Part shown: positions 17,285 to 26,178 of the stretch, piece after piece | Position numbering within the stretch: position 1 is the first letter of the stretch | Layout of the letters: each line of letters begins with the position of its first letter | Translations under genes and position numbers: made by a program | Origin: a bacterium | Lineage (GTDB): Bacteria; Desulfobacterota; Desulfobulbia; Desulfobulbales; Desulfobulbaceae | Direction of reading: 5' to 3' | Assembly: GCA_030538155.1 (NCBI GenBank) | Contig: JAUNUN010000001.1 | Span: 82,654 to 146,653, forward strand | Length of the DNA: 64,000 bases | The notes under the pieces: model-generated | What the model saw: the letters and a program-made list of their open reading frames with translations, nothing else | Told to the model about the DNA's origin: nothing | Databases searched by the model: none

Positions 17285-19042
17285 TTATTCGGCAAACTGG
17301 AGGTGGTAGAGCGCGCTGTATTCTCCGCCCAGGGCCAGCAGTTCTTCATGGCTGCCCTCTTCCACCAGGCGTCCGTTCTTGAGCACCGCAATGCGGTGGG
17401 CGTGTTTGATGGTTGAAAGCCGGTGGGCAATAACAATGGTGGTGCGATTTTGCATGAGGTTGTCGAGCGCCCGTTGCACCTCACGTTCCGACTCGGTGTC
17501 CAAGGAGGAGGTAGCCTCGTCCAGGATGAGGATGGGGGCATTCTTGAGCAGAGCCCGAGCTATGGAAATACGCTGCTGCTGACCACCGGAAAGGCGCACC
17601 CCGGATTCGCCGATGATCGTATCAAAACCCTCGGGCAGTTCTTCGATAAAGTCCAGGGCATAGGCCGCCTGTGCTGCCTGACGGATATCTTCCTCACTGG
17701 AACCGCTGCGGCCGTAGGCGATATTGTTGCGTACCGTGTCATTGAAGAGAATGGTCTGTTGGGTCACCATGGCCAGTTGGTGCCTGAGGGAGTGGAGTTG
17801 CAGGCTGCGGATATCCAGGCCGTCGATGCGGATGGCCCCGGAAGAGACCTCATAGAAACGCGGCACCAGGTTACTTAGGGTGGTCTTGCCGCTGCCGCTC
17901 GGGCCCACAAGGGCCAGCACCTCGCCCTGCTGTACGCACAGGTTCAGGTTGTGCAGAACCGGCGCATTGCCCTCATAGTGAAAGCTGACATCGTCAAAAA
18001 CAATGCTGTCATGAAAGGGCGGCAGCACAGCGGCATCCGCCCGCTCACGGATATCGGGCTGCACATCCAAAAGTTCAAAAATACGGGTGGCCGCGGCCAT
18101 ACCCTGCTGGATGGTGGCGTTGATGCGGGTAACGCCCTTGACCGGCTCGTAGAGCATGATCAGGGCGGTAAGAAAGGACATGAAGGTGCCTGGGGTGGAA
18201 TTGCCCTGCAAGACCTGCAGGCCGCCGAACCAGATGATCAGGGCCATGCCCACCCCGCCCATCAGTTCCACCATGGGGTGGCCCAGGCAGCGGTACTTGG
18301 CGTCCGACATGAGGATGTCCATGATGGTCTGCATCTTGCCGGCAAAACGGTTCTTTTCAAAATCCTCGGTGCAGAAGGCCTTGACGATGCGGATACCGGC
18401 AATGGTTTCGTGGAGCTGGCTGGTGGCGTCCCCCATGCGGGTCTGGTAGCGGGTGCTCAGGCGTCTGAACTTCTTGCCGAACAGAACAATCGGGATGGCG
18501 GCCATGGGCAGGAACACGAGAGAGATCAGCGCCAGCCGCCAGTCCATGTAAAAAATAACGCCGAGCAGGCCTAAAACCGAAAAAAAATCGCGGAGAAGAC
18601 GGATAAGCGCATGCGAAACCGCGCCCTGAAGCATGCTGACATCGTTCATGATGCGGGAAATCAGCTCGCCGGTGGGCGTTTTGTGGAAGAACGAGAGCGA
18701 GAGTTCGTGGATATGTGCGTAGATACGGTTGCGCAGGTCGCGAATAATGCTTTGTCCCACCTTTTCTAGCAGATACGAATAGGCGAAGTAAAAAATACCC
18801 TTGACGAAAAAGACCGCCAGCAGCGCCAGAGGCAGCAGGTTGAGGAGACGGGCATCCTTCTTGTAGAAAATTTCATCAAGCAGTGGCTGCACCATCCAGG
18901 CCTGGAGGGCGTTGAAAATGCCCACCGCCACCATGCCCACCATGGCAACAATCAACTGGGGAGAATAGGGACGCAAGACCTCGCCCAAACGTCTGAGTGT
19001 AGGGTTGTTGCGCAGTTGAATCTTTTCGTCCTGTTTAGGCAT
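17285..19042 (-). CDS. msbA: Lipid A export ABC transporter MsbA-type
   Basis: 585 residues: six transmembrane helices (residues 1-320), then an ABC domain with Walker A GPSGSGKTT, signature LSGGQQQR, Walker B ILILDEATSSLD and the H-loop IVIAHRLS. This is a half-transporter in the MsbA arrangement and length. It flips lipid A-core across the inner membrane. The gene leads a tight run with the O-antigen ligase and heptosyltransferase, which supports the LPS role over a drug exporter. Confidence 0.88.
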   Translation of the reverse strand: MPKQDEKIQLRNNPTLRRLGEVLRPYSPQLIVAMVGMVAVGIFNALQAWMVQPLLDEIFYKKDARLLNLLPLALLAVFFVKGIFYFAYSYLLEKVGQSIIRDLRNRIYAHIHELSLSFFHKTPTGELISRIMNDVSMLQGAVSHALIRLLRDFFSVLGLLGVIFYMDWRLALISLVFLPMAAIPIVLFGKKFRRLSTRYQTRMGDATSQLHETIAGIRIVKAFCTEDFEKNRFAGKMQTIMDILMSDAKYRCLGHPMVELMGGVGMALIIWFGGLQVLQGNSTPGTFMSFLTALIMLYEPVKGVTRINATIQQGMAAATRIFELLDVQPDIRERADAAVLPPFHDSIVFDDVSFHYEGNAPVLHNLNLCVQQGEVLALVGPSGSGKTTLSNLVPRFYEVSSGAIRIDGLDIRSLQLHSLRHQLAMVTQQTILFNDTVRNNIAYGRSGSSEEDIRQAAQAAYALDFIEELPEGFDTIIGESGVRLSGGQQQRISIARALLKNAPILILDEATSSLDTESEREVQRALDNLMQNRTTIVIAHRLSTIKHAHRIAVLKNGRLVEEGSHEELLALGGEYSALYHLQFAE

Positions 19043-19128
19043 GCAAACGATCTATCTGGAAAGCCCGCCGGGCAGCGGTGGTGAACAAAAAATTAGGATG
19101 AGCAATATACTATTTAATCCAAGTCAGG

Positions 19129-19157
19129 CACATACAGAAAAGAAACCTGAGCGTCAA
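19129..19157 (-). promoter_or_regulatory. Possible promoter for the msbA run
   Basis: On the minus strand TTGACG (19157-19152) is followed after 17 bases by TATGTG (19134-19129), about 90 bases before the msbA ATG. The -35 is good and the -10 weak. Confidence 0.35.
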
Positions 19158-19171
19158 TGATGTACCCTGTT

Positions 19172-21451
19172 TTAAGCAAGAACGCCACTATAGTTGCCGG
19201 AAAAATGCGGTGGCGCCTCCACTTTGGCACTCCATAAAGCAGCTATCAGCGCGGCTTCCCGCTTGGGATTGACTCGGCTGATATCCACCACCAGGTAATC
19301 GAGCCCCTGGGCGCTCAAGTCCCGGCCGTGGGCCAAAAGGGAAAAGGGTATCTGCGGATAGACACAGACACTGTCCTGCTGCTGTTTGAGGAAGTAGCGT
19401 TCCCCATGCGGACTCTTCAGGGTATGCCTGCCCTTGAAATGCGGAGCCTGCAGGCGGGAGGTAAAGAGGGCCGGACGGCCATAGACCAGAAGCCCGAGCT
19501 TGCACCTGTCGGCCCTGCTTACCCCTGCACCTGCCTTAAAGGCTGCCAGGGCAGTCATCAGGGTTGGCCGGTCTGTTTCCAAGGAAAACTGCAGCCCGCG
19601 AAAACCCTGCTCAGCCAGGGCGGCTAGGGCGCTGTGGTTGAGGAGATTAAAGGAAAAATCGCCGAAAAGCTCCGCTGCCCTTTCCGGCTCCTCTCCAGCA
19701 ACCTGAGAAAAAAAGCGGATTTGGCCCGGATGCCCCAACTGAAAGGAAGAAAAGGAAAGGGCCTGCAGGCGGCTGATGGCATGGCGATACCAGTCCAGCC
19801 GCTCCTCCAACATCACCGCAGGCAGGGCCCAAGTCAGCCTGGTGGAACGCAGAAATTTTCTGAGCAGGCCGTTCTGGGCCAAATCCAGGCTTTCTGCGTT
19901 CAAATCCAAAAGCAGGCGAGAGACCGGAAAAGGAAAACGGAGGCGCAGGGCCTCAGGAGAGGAGGCCTTCAGCCACCATTCAATACGGGTATCACGCTGC
20001 CTGCCTGTTTTTTTGCCTCTGCCCTGCCAAGTAGGGAAAGACTGTGGCCCAGCCTGCTCGCTCTGCGGCGAAAAAAGGCCTATTTCTCCGGCGATGTCCT
20101 GCACAAGCTTCCGCACAGGGGTTTCTGCCTTGGCTGCCAGCTGTTCCTGCTGTGTGATCAGGCGCGCCAGAGCCGGGCTCACCTGCTCCTTGCGGCCGCT
20201 GACATCCACCCGGTAGATCTTGCCCGCAAAGGGTGGTCGCAGGCCAAGGAGTTTGGTATCGGTAAGGCGGATCTCCACGCTCTCCCCGGCCCGGGCTTCC
20301 CGGCGGGGCTTGCCTGCCACCCGGAAATGGCGCAGGGTGAAACTGCTCCTGCTGTCGCTTCGTTCCTCATGCAGGCGCAGGCGATCCCCGGCCCGGAGAT
20401 CCGTGCGCAACTGAGCCGTAAGCTGTACTGCCGTAACCTTGCCCTGCTGCCGCAGCGGTTCCATCTTCCGCAGCACCGCGGCCAGGGTGCCGGTATTGCC
20501 CGACTGCTCCGGGCTGATCAAATCCGCCTCTTGAGCCGCGCCCAGCGGGAAAAAGCCGCTGCTGCGCCGCCTGCCCATGGCCACGTCCAGGCATGCCCGG
20601 GCCTCTTTGAGCATGTCCGCGCGGCGTTTGTGATCCTGTTCCTTGCGGGCATCCAGGGCCAGACGATAGGCCCGCACCGTGTTGCCCACATAGGCCACCG
20701 ACTTCAGGCGGCCTTCGATCTTCAAGCTCGCAACTCCGGCTTCGGCCAGGGCATCCAGCTCGCCCAGCCCGCTTAAATCATTCATGGAAAAAAGGTAGCC
20801 GCCCTCCTGGGCCGCGCCCGCGCTTTTTCCGGAAGAGAGCCACTGGTAGCGCCTGCGGCAGGGCTGCACGCACTGGCCGCGCAGACTCGATTTGCCGCCA
20901 TGTAAACTGGAAAAACGGCACAGGCCGGAATAGCTGAAGCACATGGCCCCATGCACAAAGAGTTCAAGCTCCACGCCTACGACCGCGGCAAGGGTGCTGA
21001 TGCGGGCAATCTCTTCAAGATCGAGTTCCCTTGCCGGCACCACCCGACTGCAGCCTAGAGCGGCCAGATATTCGACCCCAATCGAGTTGTGCGTGGCCAT
21101 CAGGGTGGAGGCGTGCAGGGGCAGTTCCGGAAAGAAGCGCCGGGCCAGGTGGATCAGCCCCAGGTCTTGCACGATGAGCGCATCCGCCTGCAAGCGGGCA
21201 ATACGGGCCAGGGTTTCCACGGCCCTGGGCAGTTCATCCTCCTTGACCAGACTGTTCATGGCCAGATACACCTTTTTCCCTTGGCCATGCGCAGTCTCGA
21301 TCATGGCTGCAATCTCGGCAAAGGAAAAATCTCGGGCCAGGGCACGGGCATTGAAGGCGGGCGTGCCCAGGTAGACCGCATCCGCGCCTTCAGCCAGGGC
21401 AGCCTCGAAGGCAGGCACGGTACCCGCAGGTGCAAGTAATTCCATGTTCAT
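19172..21451 (-). CDS. U32 family peptidase-like protein (RlhA/YegQ group)
   Basis: About 759 residues. It opens MNMELLAPAGTVPAFEAALAEGADAVYLG and contains ELDLEEIARISTL, LELFVHGAMCFSYSG and LRGQCVQPCRRRY, the U32 signature with its conserved cysteines. A long C-terminal extension (DUF3656-like, beta-barrel linker) follows. Members of this group act in tRNA or 23S rRNA hydroxylation (TrhP, RlhA) instead of proteolysis, with the cysteines probably holding an Fe-S cluster. The ATG at 21451 or 21445 is likely; neither has a good ribosome site. A terminator for the upstream kinase-like gene lies just before it. Confidence 0.82.
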   Translation of the reverse strand: MNMELLAPAGTVPAFEAALAEGADAVYLGTPAFNARALARDFSFAEIAAMIETAHGQGKKVYLAMNSLVKEDELPRAVETLARIARLQADALIVQDLGLIHLARRFFPELPLHASTLMATHNSIGVEYLAALGCSRVVPARELDLEEIARISTLAAVVGVELELFVHGAMCFSYSGLCRFSSLHGGKSSLRGQCVQPCRRRYQWLSSGKSAGAAQEGGYLFSMNDLSGLGELDALAEAGVASLKIEGRLKSVAYVGNTVRAYRLALDARKEQDHKRRADMLKEARACLDVAMGRRRSSGFFPLGAAQEADLISPEQSGNTGTLAAVLRKMEPLRQQGKVTAVQLTAQLRTDLRAGDRLRLHEERSDSRSSFTLRHFRVAGKPRREARAGESVEIRLTDTKLLGLRPPFAGKIYRVDVSGRKEQVSPALARLITQQEQLAAKAETPVRKLVQDIAGEIGLFSPQSEQAGPQSFPTWQGRGKKTGRQRDTRIEWWLKASSPEALRLRFPFPVSRLLLDLNAESLDLAQNGLLRKFLRSTRLTWALPAVMLEERLDWYRHAISRLQALSFSSFQLGHPGQIRFFSQVAGEEPERAAELFGDFSFNLLNHSALAALAEQGFRGLQFSLETDRPTLMTALAAFKAGAGVSRADRCKLGLLVYGRPALFTSRLQAPHFKGRHTLKSPHGERYFLKQQQDSVCVYPQIPFSLLAHGRDLSAQGLDYLVVDISRVNPKREAALIAALWSAKVEAPPHFSGNYSGVLA

Positions 21452-21472
21452 AATCAGTGGGAACAATCAGGC

Positions 21473-21528
21473 AAAAAAAGAGGACTCTGCCCTAGTGGGC
21501 AAGCATAGAGATAGGGTCATGGCAGAGT
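21473..21528 (-). terminator. Terminator after the kinase-like gene
   Basis: On the minus strand ACTCTGCC (21528-21521) pairs with GGCAGAGT (21491-21484), with inner CCCTA/TAGGG pairing possible, then a run of seven T at 21479-21473. It begins at the gene's stop codon and ends about 22 bases before the U32 gene start. Confidence 0.6.
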
Positions 21529-22988
21529 TAAAAATGGATGGGAAAAAGCTCACCCGACTGGTCGCCGGGAGGCAGGGGCAAGATGAAATAGAAGTTATTA
21601 CCTTCGCGGGTGGCTTCATAGCCGACCCGGCCGCCGTGCATTTCCACCACGTGGCGAATGAACGACAGGCCATGACCGCTGCCGGGCAGATCGGTGTCGC
21701 CTTCACCCCTGGTGCCCTCCAAGAAGAGGCGGTTCCCCTCTGCCGGGTCCATGGAGGGGCCGGTGGTGAAGACATTGAACTTGATGCCGTACTGGCCCGG
21801 TACAGGGAAATTATCCACCCGTTCGCGTCCGTAAGCAACGGCCTTGCGGCGATGGCCCCGGTAGTCGGTAATCTCGCGGGTGTACTTGGCGGCATTGGAA
21901 AAGAGGTTGGCATAGACCTGGGCCAGGAGGCCGATATCCACCATGATGGGGATCTCCTCCTTGTCCATGTTCATGGGTCTGTCTACGCTGATTTTGGCCG
22001 CTGCCAACCTGGCCGCATAGTGTTCCAACTGGGGGATGATCACCTCTTTTTCAATAAAGCAGCGTTTCGGCCGCAGCACCAGATGTCCCTGCTCAAAGTG
22101 CTCGCGCCGGAACAGACTCTCGATGAACAGGGTCATGTGGGCATGGTGCTTGACGATTTCCAGGTAGTCGTTGCGCAGCGACTGCTCGATCTCGTGTAAT
22201 TCCCGGGCACACTGTCGGCACGCCTCTGGGATTTCCTCCGGGCTGGAAAGCTCCTCCAAGCGCCGCCTTTGCTGATTGAGCATGGCGATGCGCTTGTTGA
22301 GCTGGTTGAAGAGGTGGCGGAAATACATGTTGGGCACAATCACATTGTGCTCGATATCCAAAACCAGGGTGTTGATGAAGTTCAGCCGAGCCACGTTTTG
22401 CCGGGCAATGAGGCGGGTATCCAGGTTGTAGCCAATGCGGTTGGCGTACTTGCCGAGAAAGAAACGATCGTTCTCATCAAGGTTATCGTTGCCGCGAACC
22501 ACGAACATGCCCAGCACATGGCCGTGGGGAGCGGCGCTTTCCAGCCCATTCCAGAGATCCAACTGGGATGCAGTCACAATGATGCTGTCCTGTTTGAGGA
22601 TATGGCGGCTGAACACCGGCACCACAAAACAGCCCGCCTCCACATAGGCGCTCTCCGAGACATGCACCGGGTAGGCGGCAGGCTCCGGCTCCTCCAGCAC
22701 GCCGCAGTCACAGGAGCAGACCAGTTCCAGCGCGCCGTCTTGCTCGCGGCAGATATAGAGATCGCAGGCAATACTCGCCATGGTCAGGGGGACAGCCACG
22801 CAGATACGGTAAAAATCCTCCAGCAGGTCAAATTCCTGAGCAAGATCGAAAAAGGCCTTGAGGAAATCGTTGCGGCCCTGGGAGAAGTTGTAGCGTTCGT
22901 AACTCTCCACCTTGTCCTGAATGCGCCGGGCAATGGCGCTAAAATCAGCGGGCAAGGAGGGAGAATTCGGGGCGATCATGGTAGGCAA
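21528..22988 (-). CDS. Sensor histidine-kinase-like protein with degenerate catalytic motifs
   Basis: 486 residues, no transmembrane helix. About 60-215 looks GAF-like (SIACDLYICREQDGALELVC, then FVVRGNDNLDENDRFFLGKYANRIG). A helical dimerisation-like part contains DIEHNVIVPNMYF, in which the His and the Pro five residues on fit a HisKA H-box while its Glu/Arg are missing. The C-terminal HATPase part has an N-box (ANLFSNAAKYT) and a G2 box (GSGHGLSFIRHVVEMHGG). The G1 DxGxG is altered to TTGPSM. It may sense through GAF and signal with weak or no kinase activity. No response regulator is adjacent. The ATG at 22988 is used. Confidence 0.65.
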   Translation of the reverse strand: MPTMIAPNSPSLPADFSAIARRIQDKVESYERYNFSQGRNDFLKAFFDLAQEFDLLEDFYRICVAVPLTMASIACDLYICREQDGALELVCSCDCGVLEEPEPAAYPVHVSESAYVEAGCFVVPVFSRHILKQDSIIVTASQLDLWNGLESAAPHGHVLGMFVVRGNDNLDENDRFFLGKYANRIGYNLDTRLIARQNVARLNFINTLVLDIEHNVIVPNMYFRHLFNQLNKRIAMLNQQRRRLEELSSPEEIPEACRQCARELHEIEQSLRNDYLEIVKHHAHMTLFIESLFRREHFEQGHLVLRPKRCFIEKEVIIPQLEHYAARLAAAKISVDRPMNMDKEEIPIMVDIGLLAQVYANLFSNAAKYTREITDYRGHRRKAVAYGRERVDNFPVPGQYGIKFNVFTTGPSMDPAEGNRLFLEGTRGEGDTDLPGSGHGLSFIRHVVEMHGGRVGYEATREGNNFYFILPLPPGDQSGELFPIHF

Positions 22989-23021
22989 ACCGGGAAAACC
23001 TGAAAATGAAATGAAGATTGA

Positions 23022-23558
23022 TCAGGGCGCGCTCAACTGCACCTTGTCCACATCGCCGCTTTCGCGCAGCAGCACATCAACCCGCTCGGTTTTGCCCGCG
23101 CTGACGTGCATGCCCACGTAGTCCGGCTGAATGGGTAGTTCCCGGCCGCCCCGATCAACCAGAACCGCAAGCTGGATAGAGAGCGGCCTGCCGTAATCCA
23201 TGATCGCGTCCATGGCCGCACGAATGGTCCTGCCGGTGAAGATGACGTCATCCACCAGAATCACCCGCCGGTCTTCCATGAGAAAACCGATTTCCGACTT
23301 CCGCACCACCGGGTTCTGGGAGATCAGGCTCCAGTCGTCACGGTAGAGGGTGATATCCAGGTTGCCGGAGGGCAGGCTGATGCCCTCGCCCCGGGCCTCC
23401 AAAAGTTCCTTCAGCCGCTGCGCCAGAAAGACGCCGCCGGTATGGACGCCGATGATGGAAAGCTCATCCAGGCCTCGATTGCGCTCAATGATCTCTAGGC
23501 TGATGCGATCCAAACTGCGGTCGATGTCGCCGCTGGTCATGATGGTCTTTGCTTTCAT
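23022..23558 (-). CDS. pyrR: Bifunctional pyr regulator / uracil phosphoribosyltransferase PyrR
   Basis: 178 residues from the ATG at 23558, which has GGAG seven bases upstream and overlaps the purN stop by four bases (ATGA). The PRPP-binding motif VILVDDVIFTGRT and the RDDW segment are typical. PyrR binds pyr mRNA to attenuate pyrimidine operons in Gram-positives and has weak UPRTase activity; in Gram-negatives the regulatory role is less established. It sits last in a purine-gene run, suggesting joint control of nucleotide synthesis. Confidence 0.88.
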   Translation of the reverse strand: MKAKTIMTSGDIDRSLDRISLEIIERNRGLDELSIIGVHTGGVFLAQRLKELLEARGEGISLPSGNLDITLYRDDWSLISQNPVVRKSEIGFLMEDRRVILVDDVIFTGRTIRAAMDAIMDYGRPLSIQLAVLVDRGGRELPIQPDYVGMHVSAGKTERVDVLLRESGDVDKVQLSAP

Positions 23559-24136
23559 TGCCCGCTCCTTGTCCAAAAATAGTCCACCCCCAGACGGTCC
23601 ACCATGTTGATGGCCTCGGGGTAGGTTTCGCACTCCACCGCAAACACTTTGGTCGCGATGTCGTCCGGGCTGTCGTCCAGTTCCAAGTTCACGCAGCGCT
23701 GCAGGACAATGGGTCCGGCATCATACTCTTCATTGGCAAAATGCACCGTGCAACCGCTCACTGTGCAGCCGCGCGCCTTGACCGCCTCGTGCACATGGTG
23801 ACCGTAAAACCCGGGCCCACAAAAGGAGGGAATCAGGGCCGGATGGATGTTGAGCACGGCCCGGCACAGGGCGGGCGGCGGCGTGTAGAGTTTGAGGTAG
23901 CCGGCTAGGCTGATGAGATCAACGGCGTAATCGGCCAAAACGGCATTGATGGCGCTATTGTCGGCGGCATAGTGGGCCGGGTAGCCGTAGTTACGCGCCT
24001 TTTCAAGACCGAGCGCGGCTTCGTTGTTGGAGATCACCACCTCGATGCGGGCCGCCAGGCTGCCCTCTACAATACGCTCATGGAAGTTGTCCAGGGTTCT
24101 GCCGCTGCCCGAGAGCAGCACCGCCATTCTACGCAT
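23555..24136 (-). CDS. purN: Phosphoribosylglycinamide formyltransferase PurN
   Basis: About 193 residues. [15 protein letters not shown] starts the fold, [12 protein letters not shown] carries the catalytic Asn-His pair, and [19 protein letters not shown] holds the catalytic Asp region. It transfers a formyl group from 10-formyl-THF to GAR, the third step of purine synthesis. Two starts are possible: the ATG at 24136, which has GGAG seven bases before it and overlaps the purH stop, and the ATG at 24127. The formyl-phosphate-site loop [13 protein letters not shown] differs a little from the E. coli type. Confidence 0.85.
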   Translation of the reverse strand: MRRMAVLLSGSGRTLDNFHERIVEGSLAARIEVVISNNEAALGLEKARNYGYPAHYAADNSAINAVLADYAVDLISLAGYLKLYTPPPALCRAVLNIHPALIPSFCGPGFYGHHVHEAVKARGCTVSGCTVHFANEEYDAGPIVLQRCVNLELDDSPDDIATKVFAVECETYPEAINMVDRLGVDYFWTRSGQ

Positions 24137-24758
24137 CCTCAGGCTCCGCAAAATAAGGATGAGCTTCAGGATCAACGCCCTCCAGCCACTGGCTGATGGC
24201 GGCATCATAGGCGCTGGTCAGAGCAAAGACCTTGCGCGCCAGCACAAAGCGGGTCTTGAGGCTGGTGTGGCCCTTTTCACCTAATTCATGCAGCACCACC
24301 GGATAATCCGCCGGATCGACAATGACGGTGACATCCTGGAAATTCTTGGCCGCAGCCCTCAGCAGGGTCGGACCGCCGATATCGATCTGCTCAATGGCCT
24401 GTGCCGGGGTGCAGGCCGGATCGGCCACGGCCTGGGCAAAGGCATAGAGGTTGACCACCACCAGATCAATGGGCTCAATAGCCTGGCTGCGGCACTGCTC
24501 CACATGTTCCGCATTGCGGCGCTGGTGCAAAATACCGCCATGCACTTTCGGGTGCAGGGTTTTGACCCTGCCGTCGAGCATTTCGGGAAAGCCGGTGAAA
24601 TCCGACACTTCAACCACCGCCAGGCCGGCATCCCGCAAGGTCTTGGCTGTGCCGCCCGTGGAGAGCAGTTCTATGCCGAGCGCTGCCAGGGCCCCGGCAA
24701 AGGCGGCACAACCGCTCTTGTCGGTCAGGCTGAGCAGGGCGCGTTTTGCTTTTTGCAT
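24129..24758 (-). CDS. IMP cyclohydrolase domain protein (short PurH, no AICAR transformylase)
   Basis: 209 residues, only the N-terminal MGS-like half of Pur[54 protein letters not shown] and [10 protein letters not shown] are canonical, and [15 protein letters not shown] closes the active site. Full PurH is over 500 residues, with a C-terminal AICAR formyltransferase that is absent here; the ORF ends cleanly and purN follows at once. IMP cyclisation should be intact. The missing formyl transfer must be done elsewhere (a stand-alone transformylase or PurP-type enzyme). ATG at 24758 has AAGGAA upstream. Confidence 0.85.
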   Translation of the reverse strand: MQKAKRALLSLTDKSGCAAFAGALAALGIELLSTGGTAKTLRDAGLAVVEVSDFTGFPEMLDGRVKTLHPKVHGGILHQRRNAEHVEQCRSQAIEPIDLVVVNLYAFAQAVADPACTPAQAIEQIDIGGPTLLRAAAKNFQDVTVIVDPADYPVVLHELGEKGHTSLKTRFVLARKVFALTSAYDAAISQWLEGVDPEAHPYFAEPEDA

Positions 24759-24772
24759 ATCGTTTCCTTTTC

Positions 24773-25153
24773 TCACTCTTTCTTTAAAAACTGGCGGATT
24801 TTGCGGCGCTCCCGTTTATCCGGCCGCTTGGCAGGGCTGATCTCCATGCTTTTGGCCAACAGCCGCTCTGCCGCCGCCTGCTCGCGTTGTGCCACGGATT
24901 CGGCTGTTTCCTCGTACAACTGACGGGCCACGGGCGCGGGCCCACGCCGCTCGGACAGAGCGCATACCCGCACTGTATAGGTCTCATACCCGGCCCGGAT
25001 AGTGAGCAGATCATCCACTTGCAGCATTCGCGCCGGTTTGATGCGCATGCCTGCCAGGGTCACATGGCCGGCACCCACTTCCTTGGCCGCAAGCGATCTG
25101 GTTTTGAAAAACCTGGCAGCCCACAGCCATTTGTCGACCCGAACGGAATCCAT
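24773..25153 (-). CDS. hslR: S4-domain RNA-binding protein, HslR/Hsp15-like
   Basis: 126 residues from the ATG at 25153. [36 protein letters not shown] and LLTIRAG form the S4 domain, followed by a basic tail ([13 protein letters not shown]). Hsp15 binds stalled 50S subunits carrying nascent chain and helps ribosome recycling. It is first in the hslR-purH-purN-pyrR run, 14 bases before purH. Residues upstream of this ATG belong to the promoter region, not to the protein. Confidence 0.85.
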   Translation of the reverse strand: MDSVRVDKWLWAARFFKTRSLAAKEVGAGHVTLAGMRIKPARMLQVDDLLTIRAGYETYTVRVCALSERRGPAPVARQLYEETAESVAQREQAAAERLLAKSMEISPAKRPDKRERRKIRQFLKKE

Positions 25154-25181
25154 AGCGCAACACCTTATGCAATGTACCTTG

Positions 25182-25187
25182 ATTATA
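25182..25187 (-). promoter_or_regulatory. Consensus -10 box ahead of hslR
   Basis: A perfect TATAAT lies at 25187-25182 on the minus strand, about 29 bases before the hslR ATG. The -35 at 17 bases (CCTGTT) is poor. It falls in the divergent hslR/folE2 intergenic space. Confidence 0.4.
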
Positions 25188-25305
25188 TCTGCAAACAAAG
25201 AAAAAACAGGATCTTCCACCTGAGTATACGGCAAATACCGGCCAGTGTGCCGGGCTGTTCAGAGGAAGGGCCGGCAAGGACTTGCCTCCCCATAAAAAAT
25301 AGGCT

Positions 25306-26106
25306 ATGGCCTTGCACAGGCATTCAAACTCAACCCTGGAAGATACAGTGCTCAGCGTAGGTATTTGCAACTTCACCTGTCCGGTGCGCATCCCGGAAAA
25401 AAACGGCGGCCTGCAACAGACCGTGGCTGCCATTACCCTTACCGCCAAGGAACCGGCCAGCCAAGTGGAATCCTCGATCAGCACCATAACCGGGCTTCTG
25501 TACTCGCACCTGCCCGATATCCACAGCGGCCTCTTTCCTGGTTTGCTCAAAAGCGTACAGAGCGAACTTGCTGCAAGCGAGGTCTGTCTGGAGATGCGCT
25601 TTCCGTATTTCATCGAAAAAGCAGCGCCCATGAGCGCCACTCCGAGCCTGATGGAATACCAGTGCGCGTTCACCGCCGGTTCCGCCGGTCCGGAGAATAC
25701 GGAAGACGGCGCAGAGCCGCTCCTGACTGTGGTGGTGCCGGTGACCACCCTCTGCCCCTGTTCAAAGGAGATCAGCGAGGCCGGCGCGCACAACCAGCGC
25801 GCTGCCATCACCCTGATGGTGCGCGCCAAGGCTTTGATATGGCTTGAAGACCTGATTGCGCTTGCAGAAGCCTGCGGTTCAAGCGAAGTCTATGCCCTGC
25901 TCAAGCGGCCCGATGAAAAATACCTGACCGAATGGGCCTACAGCCACCCCATGTTTGTGGAGGATGTGGCCCGCAAGGCCGCGCAACTGGCTGCGGCACA
26001 TCCGGATATCACCTGGTTTTCCGTGGCGGTTGAAAGCTTCGAGTCCATCCACGCCCACAGCGCCTTTGCCCTGGTGGACAGCGAAACCATGGCCGAGATG
26101 GCCTGA
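25306..26106 (+). CDS. folE2: GTP cyclohydrolase FolE2 (type IB)
   Basis: 266 residues. VGICNFTCPVRIPEKNGG starts the tunnelling fold, TTLCPCSKEISEAGAHNQR is the metal-site signature with its cysteine, and SFESIHAHSAFA holds the catalytic Glu/His. FolE2 opens GTP to 7,8-dihydroneopterin triphosphate, the first step of folate and queuosine synthesis, and works with several metals besides zinc. The ATG at 25306 is preceded in frame by a stop, so the N-terminus is fixed within a few residues. No folE2 regulatory motif was found upstream. Confidence 0.9.
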   Translation: MALHRHSNSTLEDTVLSVGICNFTCPVRIPEKNGGLQQTVAAITLTAKEPASQVESSISTITGLLYSHLPDIHSGLFPGLLKSVQSELAASEVCLEMRFPYFIEKAAPMSATPSLMEYQCAFTAGSAGPENTEDGAEPLLTVVVPVTTLCPCSKEISEAGAHNQRAAITLMVRAKALIWLEDLIALAEACGSSEVYALLKRPDEKYLTEWAYSHPMFVEDVARKAAQLAAAHPDITWFSVAVESFESIHAHSAFALVDSETMAEMA

Positions 26107-26155
26107 TCGGACTAGAACCTGGCTTTGTTTTGTACCAGAGCAACGGAAATGGAAT

Positions 26156-26178
26156 GAAGAGCCGGCTTTGCTCTTTTT
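26156..26178 (+). terminator. Terminator after folE2
   Basis: AAGAGC (26157-26162) and GCTCTT (26170-26175) flank a seven-base loop and run into T residues, in the 72-base gap between convergent folE2 and the aldehyde dehydrogenase gene. Confidence 0.5.
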
